NCBI RefSeq assembly: GCF_902459555.1
Contig: NZ_CABPSM010000009.1
Location: 1-64,000 of the forward strand
Source: Pandoraea horticolens
Lineage (GTDB): Bacteria > Pseudomonadota > Gammaproteobacteria > Burkholderiales > Burkholderiaceae
Length of the DNA stretch: 64,000 nt
Reading direction: 5' to 3'
In this document: in pieces, positions 1 to 10,249 of the stretch
How the letters are laid out: each line of letters opens with the position of its first letter
How positions within the stretch are numbered: the stretch's first letter is position 1
Made by a program: the position numbers and the translations under genes
The notes under the pieces: generated by a model
Database searches by the model: none
Told to the model about the DNA's origin: nothing
What the model saw: the letters and a program-made list of their open reading frames with translations, nothing else

Positions 1-21
1 ATCAGACTCCTTTTGCGAGCA

Positions 22-46
22 CCGGTACCCGTTGGACGGGTACCGG
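22..46. other. perfect inverted repeat (11-bp stem, 3-nt loop)
   Basis: The arms CCGGTACCCGT (22-32) and ACGGGTACCGG (36-46) are exact complements around a TGG loop. It lies just downstream of the minus-strand binding-protein gene ending at 58. No T-run follows on the minus strand; instead an AAAAGGAG ribosome-binding-like sequence follows, probably for the next minus-strand gene outside the window. It could attenuate or stabilise the transcript between the two genes, but this is inference. Confidence 0.45.
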
Positions 47-57
47 CGCGCGGCAAC

Positions 58-1062
58 TTACAGATACGACGTGTTGATCCACTGGCGCACGGCCGGTGCC
101 TTATCGATCTGCTTGTACGTGACCAGCATGTCGGCCAGACGCTGCAGACCATCGACATAGCTGCCGGGCGACTTGAGCAGTTGCGTTTGCTGCGCAAGGC
201 TGTACCATTCCGCGCCCTTGATCGTCTCGATCTGGTCGAGCGCCGACATGCCGGTCAGGGCGATCAGCGAGCGGGCTGCCTCGTCCGGCTTGTCGCGCAG
301 TGTCTGGCAGGCATCGAAATACACCTTGAGGTACTTGCGAACCGCGTCCGCGTTCTTCTCTGCCCACGCGTTGCGCACGATCAGCACGTCCGGGCCCGGC
401 GTTACGTTGTACTTCTTGTAGAGCGAGAACTGCGTGTCGTCGGCGAGCAGCTTCATACCCGACATGGCGCGGATGCGGTTGAACTGCGGCGTCCATGCGG
501 CGGCGGCATCGATCTGACCGGATTGAATCGCACCGGGCAATTCGGGGGCGGGCACATTGAGTACCGTGACGTCGTTCGACAGACCGGCGCTATCCAGCAG
601 GTCGAGCACCAGCAGATGTGCGCTCGAGGCGAACGTCACACCTAGCTTCTTGCCCTTCAGGTCTTGGAGCGAATTCACGCCGTCCCGCACGAACAGACCT
701 TCGACGCGACCGAAGCTCTCCGGCACCGCCACGATAGAAAAGTGCTTCGAGCCACGGGCCATCAGCGCGAGCGCTGACACGATGCCTGTACAGGCGATAT
801 CGATACCGCCCGAGAGCACGGCGCTCATGCGTGCGGATGATGTGCCGAACGCCTGCCAATGCTGGTCGATGCCAGCACTTGCGAGCGTCCCGGACTTCAT
901 GGCGAGATAGGCCGGATAGTGACCGAGCCACGCAGAGCCGCCGTACTGCACCGTGGTGGCGTCTGCTGCGCGGCAGATTCCCGGCAGGACCAGTCCGCCG
1001 GCGGCGGCTGTGGCGGTCAGGGTGGCGCTGGTGTGAAGGAACTTGCGTCGTGAAGGGTTCAT
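58..1062 (-). CDS. Tat-exported ABC transporter substrate-binding protein (sulfonate/nitrate/taurine family)
   Basis: Periplasmic solute-binding protein of 334 residues, SsuA/NMT1-like, expected to deliver a sulfonate-type or related small molecule to an ABC importer. The N-terminus has a twin-arginine signal (SRRKFLH followed by an Ala/Gly-rich stretch ending near GICRAA). The mature part has family features such as 'SGGIDIACTG' and the 'LQDLKGKKLGV' segment. The ATG at 1062 is chosen because GGAG lies 6 nt upstream; an in-frame TTG at 1074 would add four residues. No permease or ATPase is seen to its right, so the partners probably lie left of the window on the minus strand. The substrate cannot be read from the sequence. 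Confidence 0.85.
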   Translation of the reverse strand: MNPSRRKFLHTSATLTATAAAGGLVLPGICRAADATTVQYGGSAWLGHYPAYLAMKSGTLASAGIDQHWQAFGTSSARMSAVLSGGIDIACTGIVSALALMARGSKHFSIVAVPESFGRVEGLFVRDGVNSLQDLKGKKLGVTFASSAHLLVLDLLDSAGLSNDVTVLNVPAPELPGAIQSGQIDAAAAWTPQFNRIRAMSGMKLLADDTQFSLYKKYNVTPGPDVLIVRNAWAEKNADAVRKYLKVYFDACQTLRDKPDEAARSLIALTGMSALDQIETIKGAEWYSLAQQTQLLKSPGSYVDGLQRLADMLVTYKQIDKAPAVRQWINTSYL

Positions 1063-1166
1063 GCGTGTCTCCAAGTTTGTGTTATTCGCGTTGAACGATG
1101 GGTGCGCTTCAGGTGAGATTCATCTGGCCCGGCACCCGGGGCTTGGCTTGAATTCGTTGGTCATCA

Positions 1167-2129
1167 TCAGCACAGCGTCAGGCGTTCGCCCAGCCACGGC
1201 ATGATGCGGCGCAGTTCCGGAAAGGCTTCCTGCGTGAGTGCGAGACGACCGGCGAGAAAGCACTGCGAGGCCATCTCCGACACTTCGCCTTCGCGCGATA
1301 CCTGATAGATCGTGCGAGACAGGGCTGGACCGGGTAGTGGCAGTGCGGCCAGTTTGGGGAGCGATGCACGTCCTTGCAGCAGGCACATCGGGGTAGCAAT
1401 AGTGAAGCCGAGATCGGCGGCGACCATCGACATCACGATGTCGGAGGTATCGATTTCGAGGTGCATGCGGGGCGAGTGGCCTGTGCGTCGCAGGTGACGT
1501 TCGATGACGGCGCCGAAATGAGAGCGGCCGGAAAAGCGAATCAGCGGGAGGGAGCGGATCAGCTCGCTCAGATCGGCTTTTGCGAGATCGGCCTCCCGCG
1601 CCTTGGGCACTACGACGACAAACGGCTCCGTGAAAATCGGGCGGCGCACGAGGCGTTCCATGTCGTTCATCGGGTCGCTAGTCACGATCAGGTCGAGATG
1701 ACGGGCGAGCAACGCTTGTGCGTGGCCGTTGGCGAGGCCGGACCAGAGCAGGAGTTCGCTGGTACTACCTGACATTTGCCGGACGATGGATGGGCCGACA
1801 GTGGCGGCGAACGAATCGATCATGCCTACGCGGACGGCGGCACGGCTAGCGACATCGGCGTCTTGTACCTGAGCGATGAGCCGGTCCATGTCGTCGACGA
1901 TTTGGCGGGCGTGGCGAGAGAGAGCGAGTCCGGCGGGGGTGAGCTTGAGCGGGCGGCGTGAGCGATCGAGCACTCGGGTGCCAACCGTCTGTTCGACTTG
2001 TGCGATGGCTTGAGAAATGGCTGACTGCGTGATACCGAGTGTACCGGCGGCGCCGGAGAGGCTGCCTGCGGAGGCGACGGCTTCGAAGATCCGCAACGAT
2101 CTGACGTCGAGGTCTGTGCGTTTCTTCAT
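1167..2129 (-). CDS. LysR family transcriptional regulator
   Basis: LysR-type regulator of 320 residues, a normal family length. The N-terminal winged helix-turn-helix is at about residues 9-68 (LRIFEAVASAGSLSGAAGTL, then ITQSAISQAIAQVEQ), followed by a periplasmic-binding-like effector domain. It lies immediately upstream of and in the same orientation as the binding-protein gene (about 100 bp between), so it may regulate that transport operon. The inducer is not deducible. The ATG at 2129 has no strong Shine-Dalgarno, but the HTH starts where it should. Confidence 0.85.
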   Translation of the reverse strand: MKKRTDLDVRSLRIFEAVASAGSLSGAAGTLGITQSAISQAIAQVEQTVGTRVLDRSRRPLKLTPAGLALSRHARQIVDDMDRLIAQVQDADVASRAAVRVGMIDSFAATVGPSIVRQMSGSTSELLLWSGLANGHAQALLARHLDLIVTSDPMNDMERLVRRPIFTEPFVVVVPKAREADLAKADLSELIRSLPLIRFSGRSHFGAVIERHLRRTGHSPRMHLEIDTSDIVMSMVAADLGFTIATPMCLLQGRASLPKLAALPLPGPALSRTIYQVSREGEVSEMASQCFLAGRLALTQEAFPELRRIMPWLGERLTLC

Positions 2130-2530
2130 CGGCGTGTCTCCGTGTCCGGTCGGCGAGTATCAGAAGGGAAGAATCGTCTTTCTGAAGTGCCGTGATGAAT
2201 CGATATAAGAATTTCTGTCGATTGTAGGAATGAAAGGGGTTAAAACAGAAACAAATTAAGAAAAACTAATGCTTTGTATAAGAGTGTGGGAACTTCGAGT
2301 AAGAGAGGGGGGGGGGAGGTTTCGTTGGAGGAACCGGGGGAGAGGAGAGGGACGGACCGGGGCTCCTTTCTGCAGCGAGTTGGGTTTATGTTTGAGAGGC
2401 GGAAAGGGGCCCCGGTCCGTCTGACAGTGGGAGTGTGAAGGGGGGGGGAAGGGGGAGGGCGAAAGAGGTGGGAATGGGGGAGAGAAAAAACGGAACATCC
2501 GACGACGCTCTGGATACGGCGCTGTAGTTA
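2130..2530. other. intergenic region: poly-G tracts flanking a hairpin repeat
   Basis: No gene is supported here. The first 150 bases are AT-richer and hold the LysR promoter side. The rest is strikingly purine-rich on the plus strand, with a run of ten G at 2307-2316 and nine G at 2440-2448, plus many GGGG/GGA blocks. A 73-bp hairpin repeat (2351-2423, listed separately) sits between the two G runs. On the minus strand this lies just downstream of the hut operon. Confidence 0.6.
2351..2423 (+). repeat. 73-bp dispersed hairpin repeat, copy 1
   Basis: Arms GACGGACCGGGGCTCCTTTC (2351-2370) and GAAAGGGGCCCCGGTCCGTC (2402-2421) form a 20-bp stem with one T/G wobble around a 31-nt loop. The second copy at 27501-27573 is in the opposite orientation and identical except at five positions. 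Four of those are two paired changes (GG/CC here, TT/AA there, read in the copy 2 plus-strand orientation) that keep the stem intact. The plus-strand orientation is assigned because the single non-Watson-Crick pair becomes G-U in that RNA. It may be a small structured RNA, a terminator-like element after hutG, or a mobile palindromic unit. Confidence 0.7.
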
Positions 2531-3255
2531 TCAGAGCAGACGGTAGGCAAGTCGAGCGGCGACACGGGCTCCGGTGCCTTGTGGATCGAAGCGCGGGTTG
2601 TATTCGGCCAGATCGGCGACACGCAGTTTGCCTGAGCGGCGCACATGCGTGACGATGGCTTCGACGACGGGCATTGGCACACCGTAGGCGGCGGGGGCGG
2701 AGACCCCGGGCATGACTGGCGCGGGTAGCACATCGAGATCGATTGTCAGATAGACATGTGAGACGTTGGCGATGAGGGAGTCGATCTGAGCGAGACGGTC
2801 GTCCAGATGGCGGTCTTGCATGTCGGTGTCTTCCACATAGGTCGCCTTCAACTCGCGGGCGCGTTCGAACAGCGATGCCGTGTTGCTGAGGCGGCTGACA
2901 CCAAAGCAAGCGTAGTCGAAGGGAAGTCCTGCCGACTCACATGCTTGGGCGATCTGATCGAAGGGCGTGCCCGAGGTGCCGGGGCGCGCCGTGCGCAAGT
3001 CGAAGTGCGCGTCGAGATTCAGGATGAGTACACGCGTGCGGTCGCCTTGGGTATCGAGGTGTGCGCGCAGTCCTTGCCAGGTGCCCCATGCGACTTCGTG
3101 TCCGCCGCCAAGCACTGCGGGGGTGTGGCATCGGTGTGCGGATCGATTTCGCGCACCATGTTGAAAAGGCGGCGAGTGTCGCCGCGCTCACCCGTGTCGG
3201 TACGCCCTTGCCAGACGGGCGTGCCGCCAGGTACGGGCTTCAATTGCGTTGCCAT
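2531..3255 (-). pseudogene. hutG: broken formimidoylglutamase (hutG) with internal deletion and frame change
   Basis: The last hut step, hydrolysis of formimidoylglutamate, would be catalysed by this arginase-family enzyme. Reading from ATG 3255 (GGAG upstream) gives 46 good HutG N-terminal residues (WQGRTD..RRLFNMV..TPP). The rest is in another frame, resuming at [17 protein letters not shown] and continuing to 2531 with the metal ligands GGGHE, DAHFD and DLD intact. The piece expected between them in the family (GFACDxGVRRNxGRxGA..GP and the following helices, roughly 80 residues) is absent. The junction lies near 3113-3125 at a C-run. The missing block and the frame change make a functional enzyme unlikely, unless the 195-residue C-terminal part is expressed alone from GTG 3115. 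Confidence 0.8.
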
Positions 3256-3277
3256 GAAAGTGTCTCCTGTTCGCCGG

Positions 3278-4507
3278 TCAGACGCAGGTCGCGGCGAGGT
3301 TACGCCACTGTCCATTGCGTACCGTGCGAGAAGGTAGTTCGCCACCGAGCCAATAGGCGAGTTCTGCCGGGCGTTCGATTTCCCATGCCACGAAGTCCGC
3401 CGTCTTTCCCGCTTCGATGGTGCCGTGTGTGTCGAGCATGCCAAGGGCCTTGGCGGCATTACGCGTGACACCTGCGAGCGCTTCCTCGGGCGTGAGGCCG
3501 AAAAGCGTGCAGGCCATATTGAGCATCAACCGTAGCGACAGTGCCGGCGAAGTGCCTGGGTTCAGATCGGATGCCACCGCGATGTCGACGCCATGGCGTC
3601 GCAACAGGTCGACGGGCGGGCGGCGTGTCTCCTGAAGCATGTGGAAAGCGCCCGGCAGCAGCACGGCTACCGTGCCTGCACGTCCCATCGCGGCGGCATC
3701 TTCCGGCGTCATGTATTCAAGATGATCCGCCGACAATGCGCCCAGTTCGGCGGCGAGGCTCGATCCGCCGAGTGGGGAGAGTTGCTCCGCGTGCAGCTTC
3801 ACGGGTAGCTTCAGCTTTTGCGCGCGCAGCAGCACGCGCATCACTTGTGCCGGTGTGAAAGCGATGGTCTCGCAGAAGGCGTCGACGGCATCGACCAGAT
3901 GCTCCTCCGCGAGCTTTGGCAGAATCTCGGCGCAGACGTAGTTCACATACTCGTCGGCCTTGCCCGCGAACTCCGAGGGCACCGTATGGGCGGCCAGACA
4001 CGTGGTCTTCACCGTGACCGGCAACGCTTCACCCAGCCGGCGTGCGACACGTAGCATCTTGCGCTCACTGTTCAGATCGAGGCCGTAACCGGACTTGATC
4101 TCCACCGTGGTCACGCCGTCGCGCATCAGTGCGAGCAGACGTTTGCGTGCCGACGCGAAAAGCGCGTCTTCCGTGGCGTCGCGCGTATGCCGCACCGTAT
4201 GCTTGATGCCGCCGCCTGCCGCCGATATTTCGGCATAGCTCACGCCTTGCAGCCGCTGCTCGAACTCAAGACTGCGGTCGCCGCCGAACACCAGATGCGT
4301 GTGGCAATCGATCAGGCCGGGAGTGACCCACGCCCCCTGCAAATCGATGCACTCGTCGATGCCCGAGCCCGAGGCTGAGCGCTCACCGTGCGGGCCAACC
4401 CACTCGATCTGATTGCCGAGCGTGACGATCGCCGCATCTTCGATGGCGTGGTAGCGCCCGTCGCGCATTGTGGCGACGTGGCAGTGCTTCCAATAGGTAC
4501 GTTTCAT
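3278..4507 (-). CDS. hutI: imidazolonepropionase
   Basis: Third enzyme of histidine degradation; hydrolyses 4-imidazolone-5-propionate to N-formimino-glutamate in the cytoplasm. The protein has 409 residues, a normal length. Amidohydrolase features are visible: metal motif [10 protein letters not shown] near residue 65, [15 protein letters not shown], and the late DLNPGTSP segment. Its stop is 22 bp before the hutG start and its ATG lies 7 bp after the permease stop, so it is co-transcribed with the hut genes. Nothing looks damaged. Confidence 0.95.
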   Translation of the reverse strand: MKRTYWKHCHVATMRDGRYHAIEDAAIVTLGNQIEWVGPHGERSASGSGIDECIDLQGAWVTPGLIDCHTHLVFGGDRSLEFEQRLQGVSYAEISAAGGGIKHTVRHTRDATEDALFASARKRLLALMRDGVTTVEIKSGYGLDLNSERKMLRVARRLGEALPVTVKTTCLAAHTVPSEFAGKADEYVNYVCAEILPKLAEEHLVDAVDAFCETIAFTPAQVMRVLLRAQKLKLPVKLHAEQLSPLGGSSLAAELGALSADHLEYMTPEDAAAMGRAGTVAVLLPGAFHMLQETRRPPVDLLRRHGVDIAVASDLNPGTSPALSLRLMLNMACTLFGLTPEEALAGVTRNAAKALGMLDTHGTIEAGKTADFVAWEIERPAELAYWLGGELPSRTVRNGQWRNLAATCV

Positions 4508-4514
4508 ATGAGGC

Positions 4515-5894
4515 TCATTCCAGGCTCATGGGGGCGCGCACCTGCGCTTCGTTGGGTTTGACGCCGAACAGATAGGCGATGGACATCAGCACGATCCAGG
4601 CGGCGCCGACATACAGCGCAACGCGGGTGTCTTCCCTATAGCCGATCACGCCGATCACGAAGAGCATGAACGCGATGGCCAGCGCCGGTCCGACCGGCCA
4701 CAGCGGCACCTTGAACTTGAGCGCCGCGACTTCGGTGGCCGACAGACGGCGGCGCATCGCCACCTGCGAGAGCAGGATCATCAGCCACACCCACACCGTC
4801 GCGAACGTGGCAATCGAGGCGATGATCAGGAACACCCCTTCCGGGATCAGGTAGTTGAGCACCACACCACCGAGCAACGCTGCCGTCATCACGAGCACTG
4901 TGACCCAGGGCACACCATGACGCGACGTGGCCGAAAAGGCGGCCGGCGCCTGAGCATGCTCGGCCATGCCGAACATCATGCGGCCCGCACCGAAGATATT
5001 GCTGTTGATGGCAGAGACGGCGGCCGAAATCACGATCAGGTTGAGGATCGCTGCGGCCGGCTTGATACCCAGCCCCGAGAAAATCTGCACGAACGGGCTG
5101 CCCTGGCTGCCGATGCCCGTCCACGGGAAGATGGCCATCAGCACGCACATCGTGAGCACATAGAACAGCAGAATGCGCACCGGCACGGCGTTGATGGCGC
5201 GCGGAATCACCTTCTCGGGATTCTTCGCCTCACCACCGGTGATGCCGATGATCTCAATGCCGCCGTACGCAAACATCACCACGGCCAGAGACGCCACGAC
5301 GCCGCCCCAGCCATTGGGCAAGAAACCGCCATGCACCCAGAGGTTGCTCACCGCCGGCGCATGCTCGCCGTGCAACTGCAGGCCGGTGAACAGAATCACG
5401 CCGCCGCCCACAATCATCGCGACGATGGCAACGATCTTCACCAGCGCCAGCCAGAATTCCATCTCACCGTACACCTTCACGTTGCACAGATTCAGCCCGC
5501 AGATCAGCATCACGATGCCGAGTACCCAGATCCATTGCGGCACGTCGGGGAACCAGAATCCCATATAGATACCGAACGCCGTCACGTCGGCCAGACAGAC
5601 GATCGCCATTTCCAGAATGTAGGTCCAGCCCGTGAGGAACCCGGCCAGTGGCCCGAGGTTATCTCGTGCATAACGGCCGAACGAGCCCGATACCGGCTGG
5701 CGTACCACCATCTCGCCCAGCGCGCGCATCACCATGTAGACGGCCGCGCCGCCCACGATATAAGCAAGGATCACCGCCGGACCGGCGAGTTGGATGGCCG
5801 AGGCCGAACCGTAGAACAGGCCTGTGCCGATGGCTGAGCCAAGCGCCAGAAAGCGGATGTGCCGCGCGCTCAGATTGCGTTGTAAGTTTTTCAA
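4515..5894 (-). CDS. amino-acid permease, probably histidine (HutT-like)
   Basis: Inner-membrane APC-superfamily permease of 459 residues with about 12 hydrophobic segments and the family opening [17 protein letters not shown]. Because it sits between hutH and hutI, histidine or urocanate is the likely substrate. The start is taken as TTG 5894, which has AGGAG five bases upstream and gives the standard N-terminus ([12 protein letters not shown]). A longer reading frame back to 6041 would add 49 uncharacteristic residues. The [19 protein letters not shown] region and the rest are intact. Substrate specificity within this family is not readable by eye. Confidence 0.88.
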   Translation of the reverse strand: MKNLQRNLSARHIRFLALGSAIGTGLFYGSASAIQLAGPAVILAYIVGGAAVYMVMRALGEMVVRQPVSGSFGRYARDNLGPLAGFLTGWTYILEMAIVCLADVTAFGIYMGFWFPDVPQWIWVLGIVMLICGLNLCNVKVYGEMEFWLALVKIVAIVAMIVGGGVILFTGLQLHGEHAPAVSNLWVHGGFLPNGWGGVVASLAVVMFAYGGIEIIGITGGEAKNPEKVIPRAINAVPVRILLFYVLTMCVLMAIFPWTGIGSQGSPFVQIFSGLGIKPAAAILNLIVISAAVSAINSNIFGAGRMMFGMAEHAQAPAAFSATSRHGVPWVTVLVMTAALLGGVVLNYLIPEGVFLIIASIATFATVWVWLMILLSQVAMRRRLSATEVAALKFKVPLWPVGPALAIAFMLFVIGVIGYREDTRVALYVGAAWIVLMSIAYLFGVKPNEAQVRAPMSLE

Positions 5895-5987
5895 GTTGTC
5901 TCCTGAATGCGTGATGTGCCTGCCCGCGCGAGCAGGCGGCAGAGAGAAATCGGGGGTACGGCCGACACTCGGATGAGCGGCGCCTAT

Positions 5988-6007
5988 GCTCCGTCGGACG
6001 ACGGAGC
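5988..6007. other. intergenic hairpin between hutH and the permease
   Basis: GCTCCGTC and GACGGAGC are exact complements around a GGAC loop. A second short stem, GCCTGC/GCAGGC, lies at 5918-5937. Both fall in the roughly 186-bp gap of the hut operon. They may set relative expression of upstream and downstream genes; no T-tract supports full termination. Confidence 0.35.
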
Positions 6008-6080
6008 GACCCGATACGCCGCTGGCCGGCGCGCGAATCACTGTTCGTTTCGCACCGGCCGGGCGGAAATCAAACGCGAC

Positions 6081-7613
6081 TCAAACGCTCGGCAATGTGC
6101 CGGCAGGCACCAGCGCGCTCAGTTGCCGTTGTGCGATCAAGGCGCTAGCACCCTCGATGTCCGGGGCGAAATAGCGATCCTTATCGTAGAACGGAACCGA
6201 CTGACGCAGCAGCGCGCGGGCGCGCTCAAGCACCGGCGTCGACTTGATCCCCTCGCGGAAGTCCAGCCCTTGGCAGGCGCTGAGCCATTCGATCGCGACG
6301 ATGCCTTTCACGTTATCGGCCATCTCCCAAAGCCGTTTCCCGGCGTTGGGCGCCATCGACACATGGTCTTCCTGGTTGGCCGAGGTCGGGAGGCTATCAA
6401 CGCTGGCCGGATGTGCCAAGGCTTTATTCTCCGAGGCCAGGGCTGCGGCCGTCACCTGCGCGATCATGAAGCCCGAGTTCACACCGCCGTTGGCCACCAG
6501 AAACGCGGGCAACTGCGACATATGTTGGTCCATCATCAGCGAAATGCGGCGCTCGCTCAGGGCACCGATCTCGGCAATCGCCAGCGCGAGATTGTCGGCG
6601 GCCATCGCGACCGGCTCGGCGTGGAAGTTGCCGCCCGAGATCACGTCGTCCTGTTCCCAGAACACAAGCGGGTTGTCCGAGACGGCATTCGCTTCAATGG
6701 CCAGCACCTCGGCGGCCTGGCGGATCTGCGTGAGACACGCGCCCATGACCTGCGGCTGACAACGCAGCGAGTACGGGTCCTGCACCTTTTCGCAGTTTGC
6801 ATGCGACTGACCGATTTCACTCGTCTCGCCAAGCAGATGGCGATAGAGTGCGGCGGCGTCGATCTGACCACGCTGGCCGCGCGCCGCATGAAGGCGGGCA
6901 TCGAACGGCGCACGCGAGCCGAGCATGGCCTCAACCGTCAATGCCCCGCAGACGCTGGCGGCGGCGAACATGTCCTCCGCTTCGAACAGGCCGCGCAGTG
7001 CGTAGGCCGTGGACACTTGCGTGCCGTTGAGTAACGCCAGCCCCTCCTTGGCGGCGAGCGTCAGCGGCGCGAGCCCTGCCACAGCAAGCGCTTCGCGGGC
7101 GCTTATCCACTGACCGCGATAGCGTGCCTCGCCTTCACCCAGCAACAGCAGCGACATGTGCGCAAGCGGGGCGAGATCGCCCGATGCGCCGACCGAACCT
7201 TTGAGCGGAATGCGCGGATACACCTCGGCGTTCACCAACGTGACGAGCGCGTCGATCACCTTGCGGCGTATGCCCGAGAACCCACGCGCCAGGCTGTTGA
7301 TCTTGAGCACCATGATCAGACGCACCAGGGCGTCGTCGAGCGGCGCGCCGACACCGGCGGCGTGCGATAGCACGAGGGAGCGCTGAAGATTTTCGAGATC
7401 CTCATGGGCGATGCGTGTTGTGGCGAGCAGGCCGAAACCGGTATTGACGCCGTACGCCGTGCGGCCTTCGGCCACGATGCTTTCCACGCAAGCCACACTC
7501 TTGTCGATAGCAGCGTAAGCGGTCTCGTCGAGCGTGAGGGTGGTCGGGTTCTGGTAGACGTCGCGCAGTTGCGCCAGCGTAAGCGCGCCGGGCGTCACAA
7601 ACAGTTTTGCCAT
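6081..7613 (-). CDS. hutH: histidine ammonia-lyase
   Basis: Converts L-histidine to trans-urocanate and ammonia, the first step of the pathway. It has 510 residues, typical length. The MIO cofactor tripeptide Ala-Ser-Gly is seen in [15 protein letters not shown]. Other family landmarks are YGVNTGFG near the N-terminus, [14 protein letters not shown], and the central SDNPLV. ATG 7613 is preferred because AAGGAA lies 7 nt upstream; an in-frame ATG at 7637 has no ribosome-binding site. hutU ends 41 bp upstream of this start. Confidence 0.96.
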   Translation of the reverse strand: MAKLFVTPGALTLAQLRDVYQNPTTLTLDETAYAAIDKSVACVESIVAEGRTAYGVNTGFGLLATTRIAHEDLENLQRSLVLSHAAGVGAPLDDALVRLIMVLKINSLARGFSGIRRKVIDALVTLVNAEVYPRIPLKGSVGASGDLAPLAHMSLLLLGEGEARYRGQWISAREALAVAGLAPLTLAAKEGLALLNGTQVSTAYALRGLFEAEDMFAAASVCGALTVEAMLGSRAPFDARLHAARGQRGQIDAAALYRHLLGETSEIGQSHANCEKVQDPYSLRCQPQVMGACLTQIRQAAEVLAIEANAVSDNPLVFWEQDDVISGGNFHAEPVAMAADNLALAIAEIGALSERRISLMMDQHMSQLPAFLVANGGVNSGFMIAQVTAAALASENKALAHPASVDSLPTSANQEDHVSMAPNAGKRLWEMADNVKGIVAIEWLSACQGLDFREGIKSTPVLERARALLRQSVPFYDKDRYFAPDIEGASALIAQRQLSALVPAGTLPSV

Positions 7614-7653
7614 GGACGGAGTTCCTTGATTCGACATATTCGGGGGGGCTTGC

Positions 7654-9333
7654 TTATTTCGCGGTGCCCAGCATGGGCAGGTTCAGGCCGTGTTCGCGAG
7701 CGCATTCGACGGCGATGTCATAACCGGCGTCGGCGTGGCGCATGACGCCGGTGGCCGGATCGTTGTTCAGCACACGGGCGATGCGTGCGGCAGCGGCGTC
7801 GGTGCCATCGCACACGATCGCTACGCCCGAATGCTGCGAAAAGCCCATGCCGACGCCGCCGCCGTGATGCAGCGAGACCCAGGTCGCACCGCTGGCCGTA
7901 TTGAGCAAGGCGTTGAGCAGCGGCCAGTCGGAGACGGCATCCGAGCCGTCGCGCATGGCTTCCGTTTCTCGATTTGGGCTGGCGACCGAGCCTGAGTCCA
8001 GATGATCGCGTCCGATCACGACCGGTGCCGAGAGTTCTCCTGAGCGTACCATTTCGTTGAACGCCAGTCCGAGCTTCGCGCGCTGCCCCAGACCGACCCA
8101 GCAGATCCGGGCGGGCAAGCCCTGGAAGCTGATGCGCTCACGCGCCATGTCGAGCCAGCGATGCAGGTGAGCGTCGTCGGGGATCAGTTCCTTGACCTTG
8201 GCATCCGTCTTGTAGATGTCTTGCGGATCGCCCGAGAGCGCAGCCCAGCGGAACGGCCCCACGCCGCGGCAGAAGAGCGGGCGAATGTAGGCGGGCACGA
8301 AGCCGGGGAAATCGAACGCGTTCTCGACGCCTTCCTCCTTGGCCATCTGACGGATGTTGTTGCCGTAGTCGAATGTCGGCACGCCCATCGCCTTGAAGTC
8401 GAGCATGGCCTTGACGTGCACGGCCATCGATTGCTTGGCCGCCTTGACGACTTCGGCCGGCTTCGAACGGGCGCGCTCGCGGTAGTTGTCCCAAGTCCAG
8501 CCGATCGGCAGATAGCCGTTAAGCGGGTCGTGCGCGCTGGTCTGGTCGGTGACCATGTCCGGGCGCACGCCACGGCGCACCAACGCCGGCAGAATCTCGG
8601 CCGCGTTGCCGCACAGCGCGATGGACGTCGCTTGGCCAGCAGCCGTATACCTGGCGATGCGTGTAAGGGCGTCGTCGAGATCCTTGGCTTGTTCGTCGAC
8701 ATACCGGGTGCGCAAGCGGAAGTCGATGCGGGTCTGCTGGCACTCAATGTTCAGCGAGCAGGCGCCGGCGAGCGTGGCGGCCAGCGGCTGCGCGCCGCCC
8801 ATGCCGCCCAGACCGGCGGTCAGCACCCAGCGTCCCTTCAGATTGCCGCTGTAGTGCTGGCGGCCGGCTTCGACGAACGTCTCGTAGGTGCCTTGTACGA
8901 TGCCCTGGCTGCCGATATAGATCCACGAACCGGCCGTCATCTGGCCGTACATGGCGAGACCCTTGGCGTCGAGTTCGTTGAAGTGTTCCCAGTTAGCCCA
9001 GTGCGGTACCAGATTCGAGTTGGCGATGAGCACGCGCGGCGCGTCGGCGTGGGTCTTGAACACGCCTACCGGCTTGCCCGATTGCACGAGCAGCGTTTCG
9101 TCGTCGCCCAGCGTCTTGAGCGTTTCGACGATCTTGTCGTAGCACTCCCAATTGCGCGCAGCACGCCCGATGCCGCCGTAGACGACGAGCGAATTCGGAT
9201 TCTCGGCAACGTCCGGGTCCAGATTGTTCATCAACATACGCAGCGGGGCTTCGGTGAGCCAGCTACGGGCGTTGAGCTGAGTGCCGCGCGGGGCGCGGAT
9301 CGTGACGTCGCGAAATCGGGTGGGTTGGCTCAC
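7654..9333 (-). CDS. hutU: urocanate hydratase
   Basis: NAD-dependent conversion of urocanate to 4-imidazolone-5-propionate. The 559-residue length matches the family. Landmarks include [13 protein letters not shown] near the N-terminus, [22 protein letters not shown], the glycine-rich NAD region [14 protein letters not shown], and [16 protein letters not shown] with the conserved cysteine. It starts with GTG at 9333 behind AGAGGA. It is the first structural gene after the HutC-like palindrome, so it opens the inducible operon. Confidence 0.96.
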   Translation of the reverse strand: MSQPTRFRDVTIRAPRGTQLNARSWLTEAPLRMLMNNLDPDVAENPNSLVVYGGIGRAARNWECYDKIVETLKTLGDDETLLVQSGKPVGVFKTHADAPRVLIANSNLVPHWANWEHFNELDAKGLAMYGQMTAGSWIYIGSQGIVQGTYETFVEAGRQHYSGNLKGRWVLTAGLGGMGGAQPLAATLAGACSLNIECQQTRIDFRLRTRYVDEQAKDLDDALTRIARYTAAGQATSIALCGNAAEILPALVRRGVRPDMVTDQTSAHDPLNGYLPIGWTWDNYRERARSKPAEVVKAAKQSMAVHVKAMLDFKAMGVPTFDYGNNIRQMAKEEGVENAFDFPGFVPAYIRPLFCRGVGPFRWAALSGDPQDIYKTDAKVKELIPDDAHLHRWLDMARERISFQGLPARICWVGLGQRAKLGLAFNEMVRSGELSAPVVIGRDHLDSGSVASPNRETEAMRDGSDAVSDWPLLNALLNTASGATWVSLHHGGGVGMGFSQHSGVAIVCDGTDAAAARIARVLNNDPATGVMRHADAGYDIAVECAREHGLNLPMLGTAK

Positions 9334-9376
9334 AGCGTATTCCTCTAGTTCGGCACAGATGATGGCTTGTACGGTA

Positions 9377-9388
9377 TTGTATATACAA
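9377..9388. promoter_or_regulatory. HutC-type operator palindrome
   Basis: TTGTATATACAA is a perfect 12-bp dyad, 44 bp upstream of the hutU start. GntR/HutC repressors are known to bind TGTATATACA-like sites and to be released by urocanate. A partly matching CTTGTAC lies 11 bases to the left. That HutC at 9494-10249 binds here is inferred from position and motif. Confidence 0.65.
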
Positions 9389-9493
9389 GCAATCGAAAAC
9401 TAGGGTTTTTACGCACATTGCGATACAGGGGAAGCCTGTCGGGGCGACAGGAGACTGGCGTACCGGTTCGTCCGACCGGGTTTGCCGATTCGC

Positions 9494-10249
9494 TTACTCG
9501 GGTTCGCCGAAGCGCCCCTCGAGCCGGTGGCGTGAACCGGGGTGCAGCAGACGGGCGACGGAGACGATGCGCTTGCCCGACCATGTGCGCCGCCGGATGA
9601 GCAGGCACGGCTCGGTGCGCACGATCTGCAGCATCTGGGCTTCTTCGGGCGTTGCCGTCACTGCTTCGACGACATGCTCGCCGGACGTGAGCGGCGAGAG
9701 CCGTTGCAGATAGACGTTGGGCGTGATGCTGGTGAAATCCTGTTCGAGGTAGTTTGGCGCGAGCGCAGGATTGACGAAACGATCTTCGATCTGCACCGGT
9801 ACATTGTCCTGATAGTGGACGATCACCGAGTGGAACAACCTCTCACGCTCCTGCAAACCCATCGCGAGCGCGCGTTCGGGGCCGGCGAGTTCTGCGCGCA
9901 GCAGTTCCACTTCGGCGTGATGGCGATGCCCGTGTTCGGCGATCTCGTCGGCGATATTGTTGACGGCGAGCAGCGGGGAGTGCGATTTCGGTTCGGCGAC
10001 AAACGTGCCGACACCCTGCATGCGCACGAGACGGCCTTCTGCGGTGAGTTCGCGCAGCGCGCGGTTGACCGTCATGCGGCTCACACCGGAGAGTTCGACC
10101 AGTTCGTTCTCCGATGGCACACGGTGATGCGGCGGCCACGCGCCACTGTCGATCTGACGGCAGATGAACTGCTTGAGCTGCAGATAGCGGGGTGCGGGCC
10201 CTTGTTCGTTGAGCGTTTCGACAGTAGGCTGGGCGGTTTGACGTGGCAC
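9494..10249 (-). CDS. hutC: histidine utilisation repressor, GntR family
   Basis: HutC-type repressor of 251 residues that in the family senses urocanate. The N-terminal GntR winged helix is at about residues 19-85 (YLQLKQFICRQIDSGAW..VPSENELVELSGVSRMTVNRAL), followed by a UTRA effector domain. GTG 10249 is chosen since it gives the usual HutC length; the open frame extends to 10486 but those residues have no family likeness. Its stop lies 160 bp upstream of hutU, on the same strand, with the operator between them. Confidence 0.92.
   Translation of the reverse strand: MPRQTAQPTVETLNEQGPAPRYLQLKQFICRQIDSGAWPPHHRVPSENELVELSGVSRMTVNRALRELTAEGRLVRMQGVGTFVAEPKSHSPLLAVNNIADEIAEHGHRHHAEVELLRAELAGPERALAMGLQERERLFHSVIVHYQDNVPVQIEDRFVNPALAPNYLEQDFTSITPNVYLQRLSPLTSGEHVVEAVTATPEEAQMLQIVRTEPCLLIRRRTWSGKRIVSVARLLHPGSRHRLEGRFGEPE

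Noticed and set aside
3113-3125. hutG frameshift as a simple sequencing error
   Set aside because: Restoring the frame would not restore the missing block of about 80 residues, so a real deletion is needed, although an additional base error cannot be excluded.
4917-7034. Two long plus-strand frames opposite the permease and hutH
   Set aside because: His/Arg-rich shadow composition; real genes lie on the minus strand.
8161-9348. 395-codon plus-strand frame opposite hutU
   Set aside because: Antisense to a well-conserved enzyme and lacking any recognisable domain.
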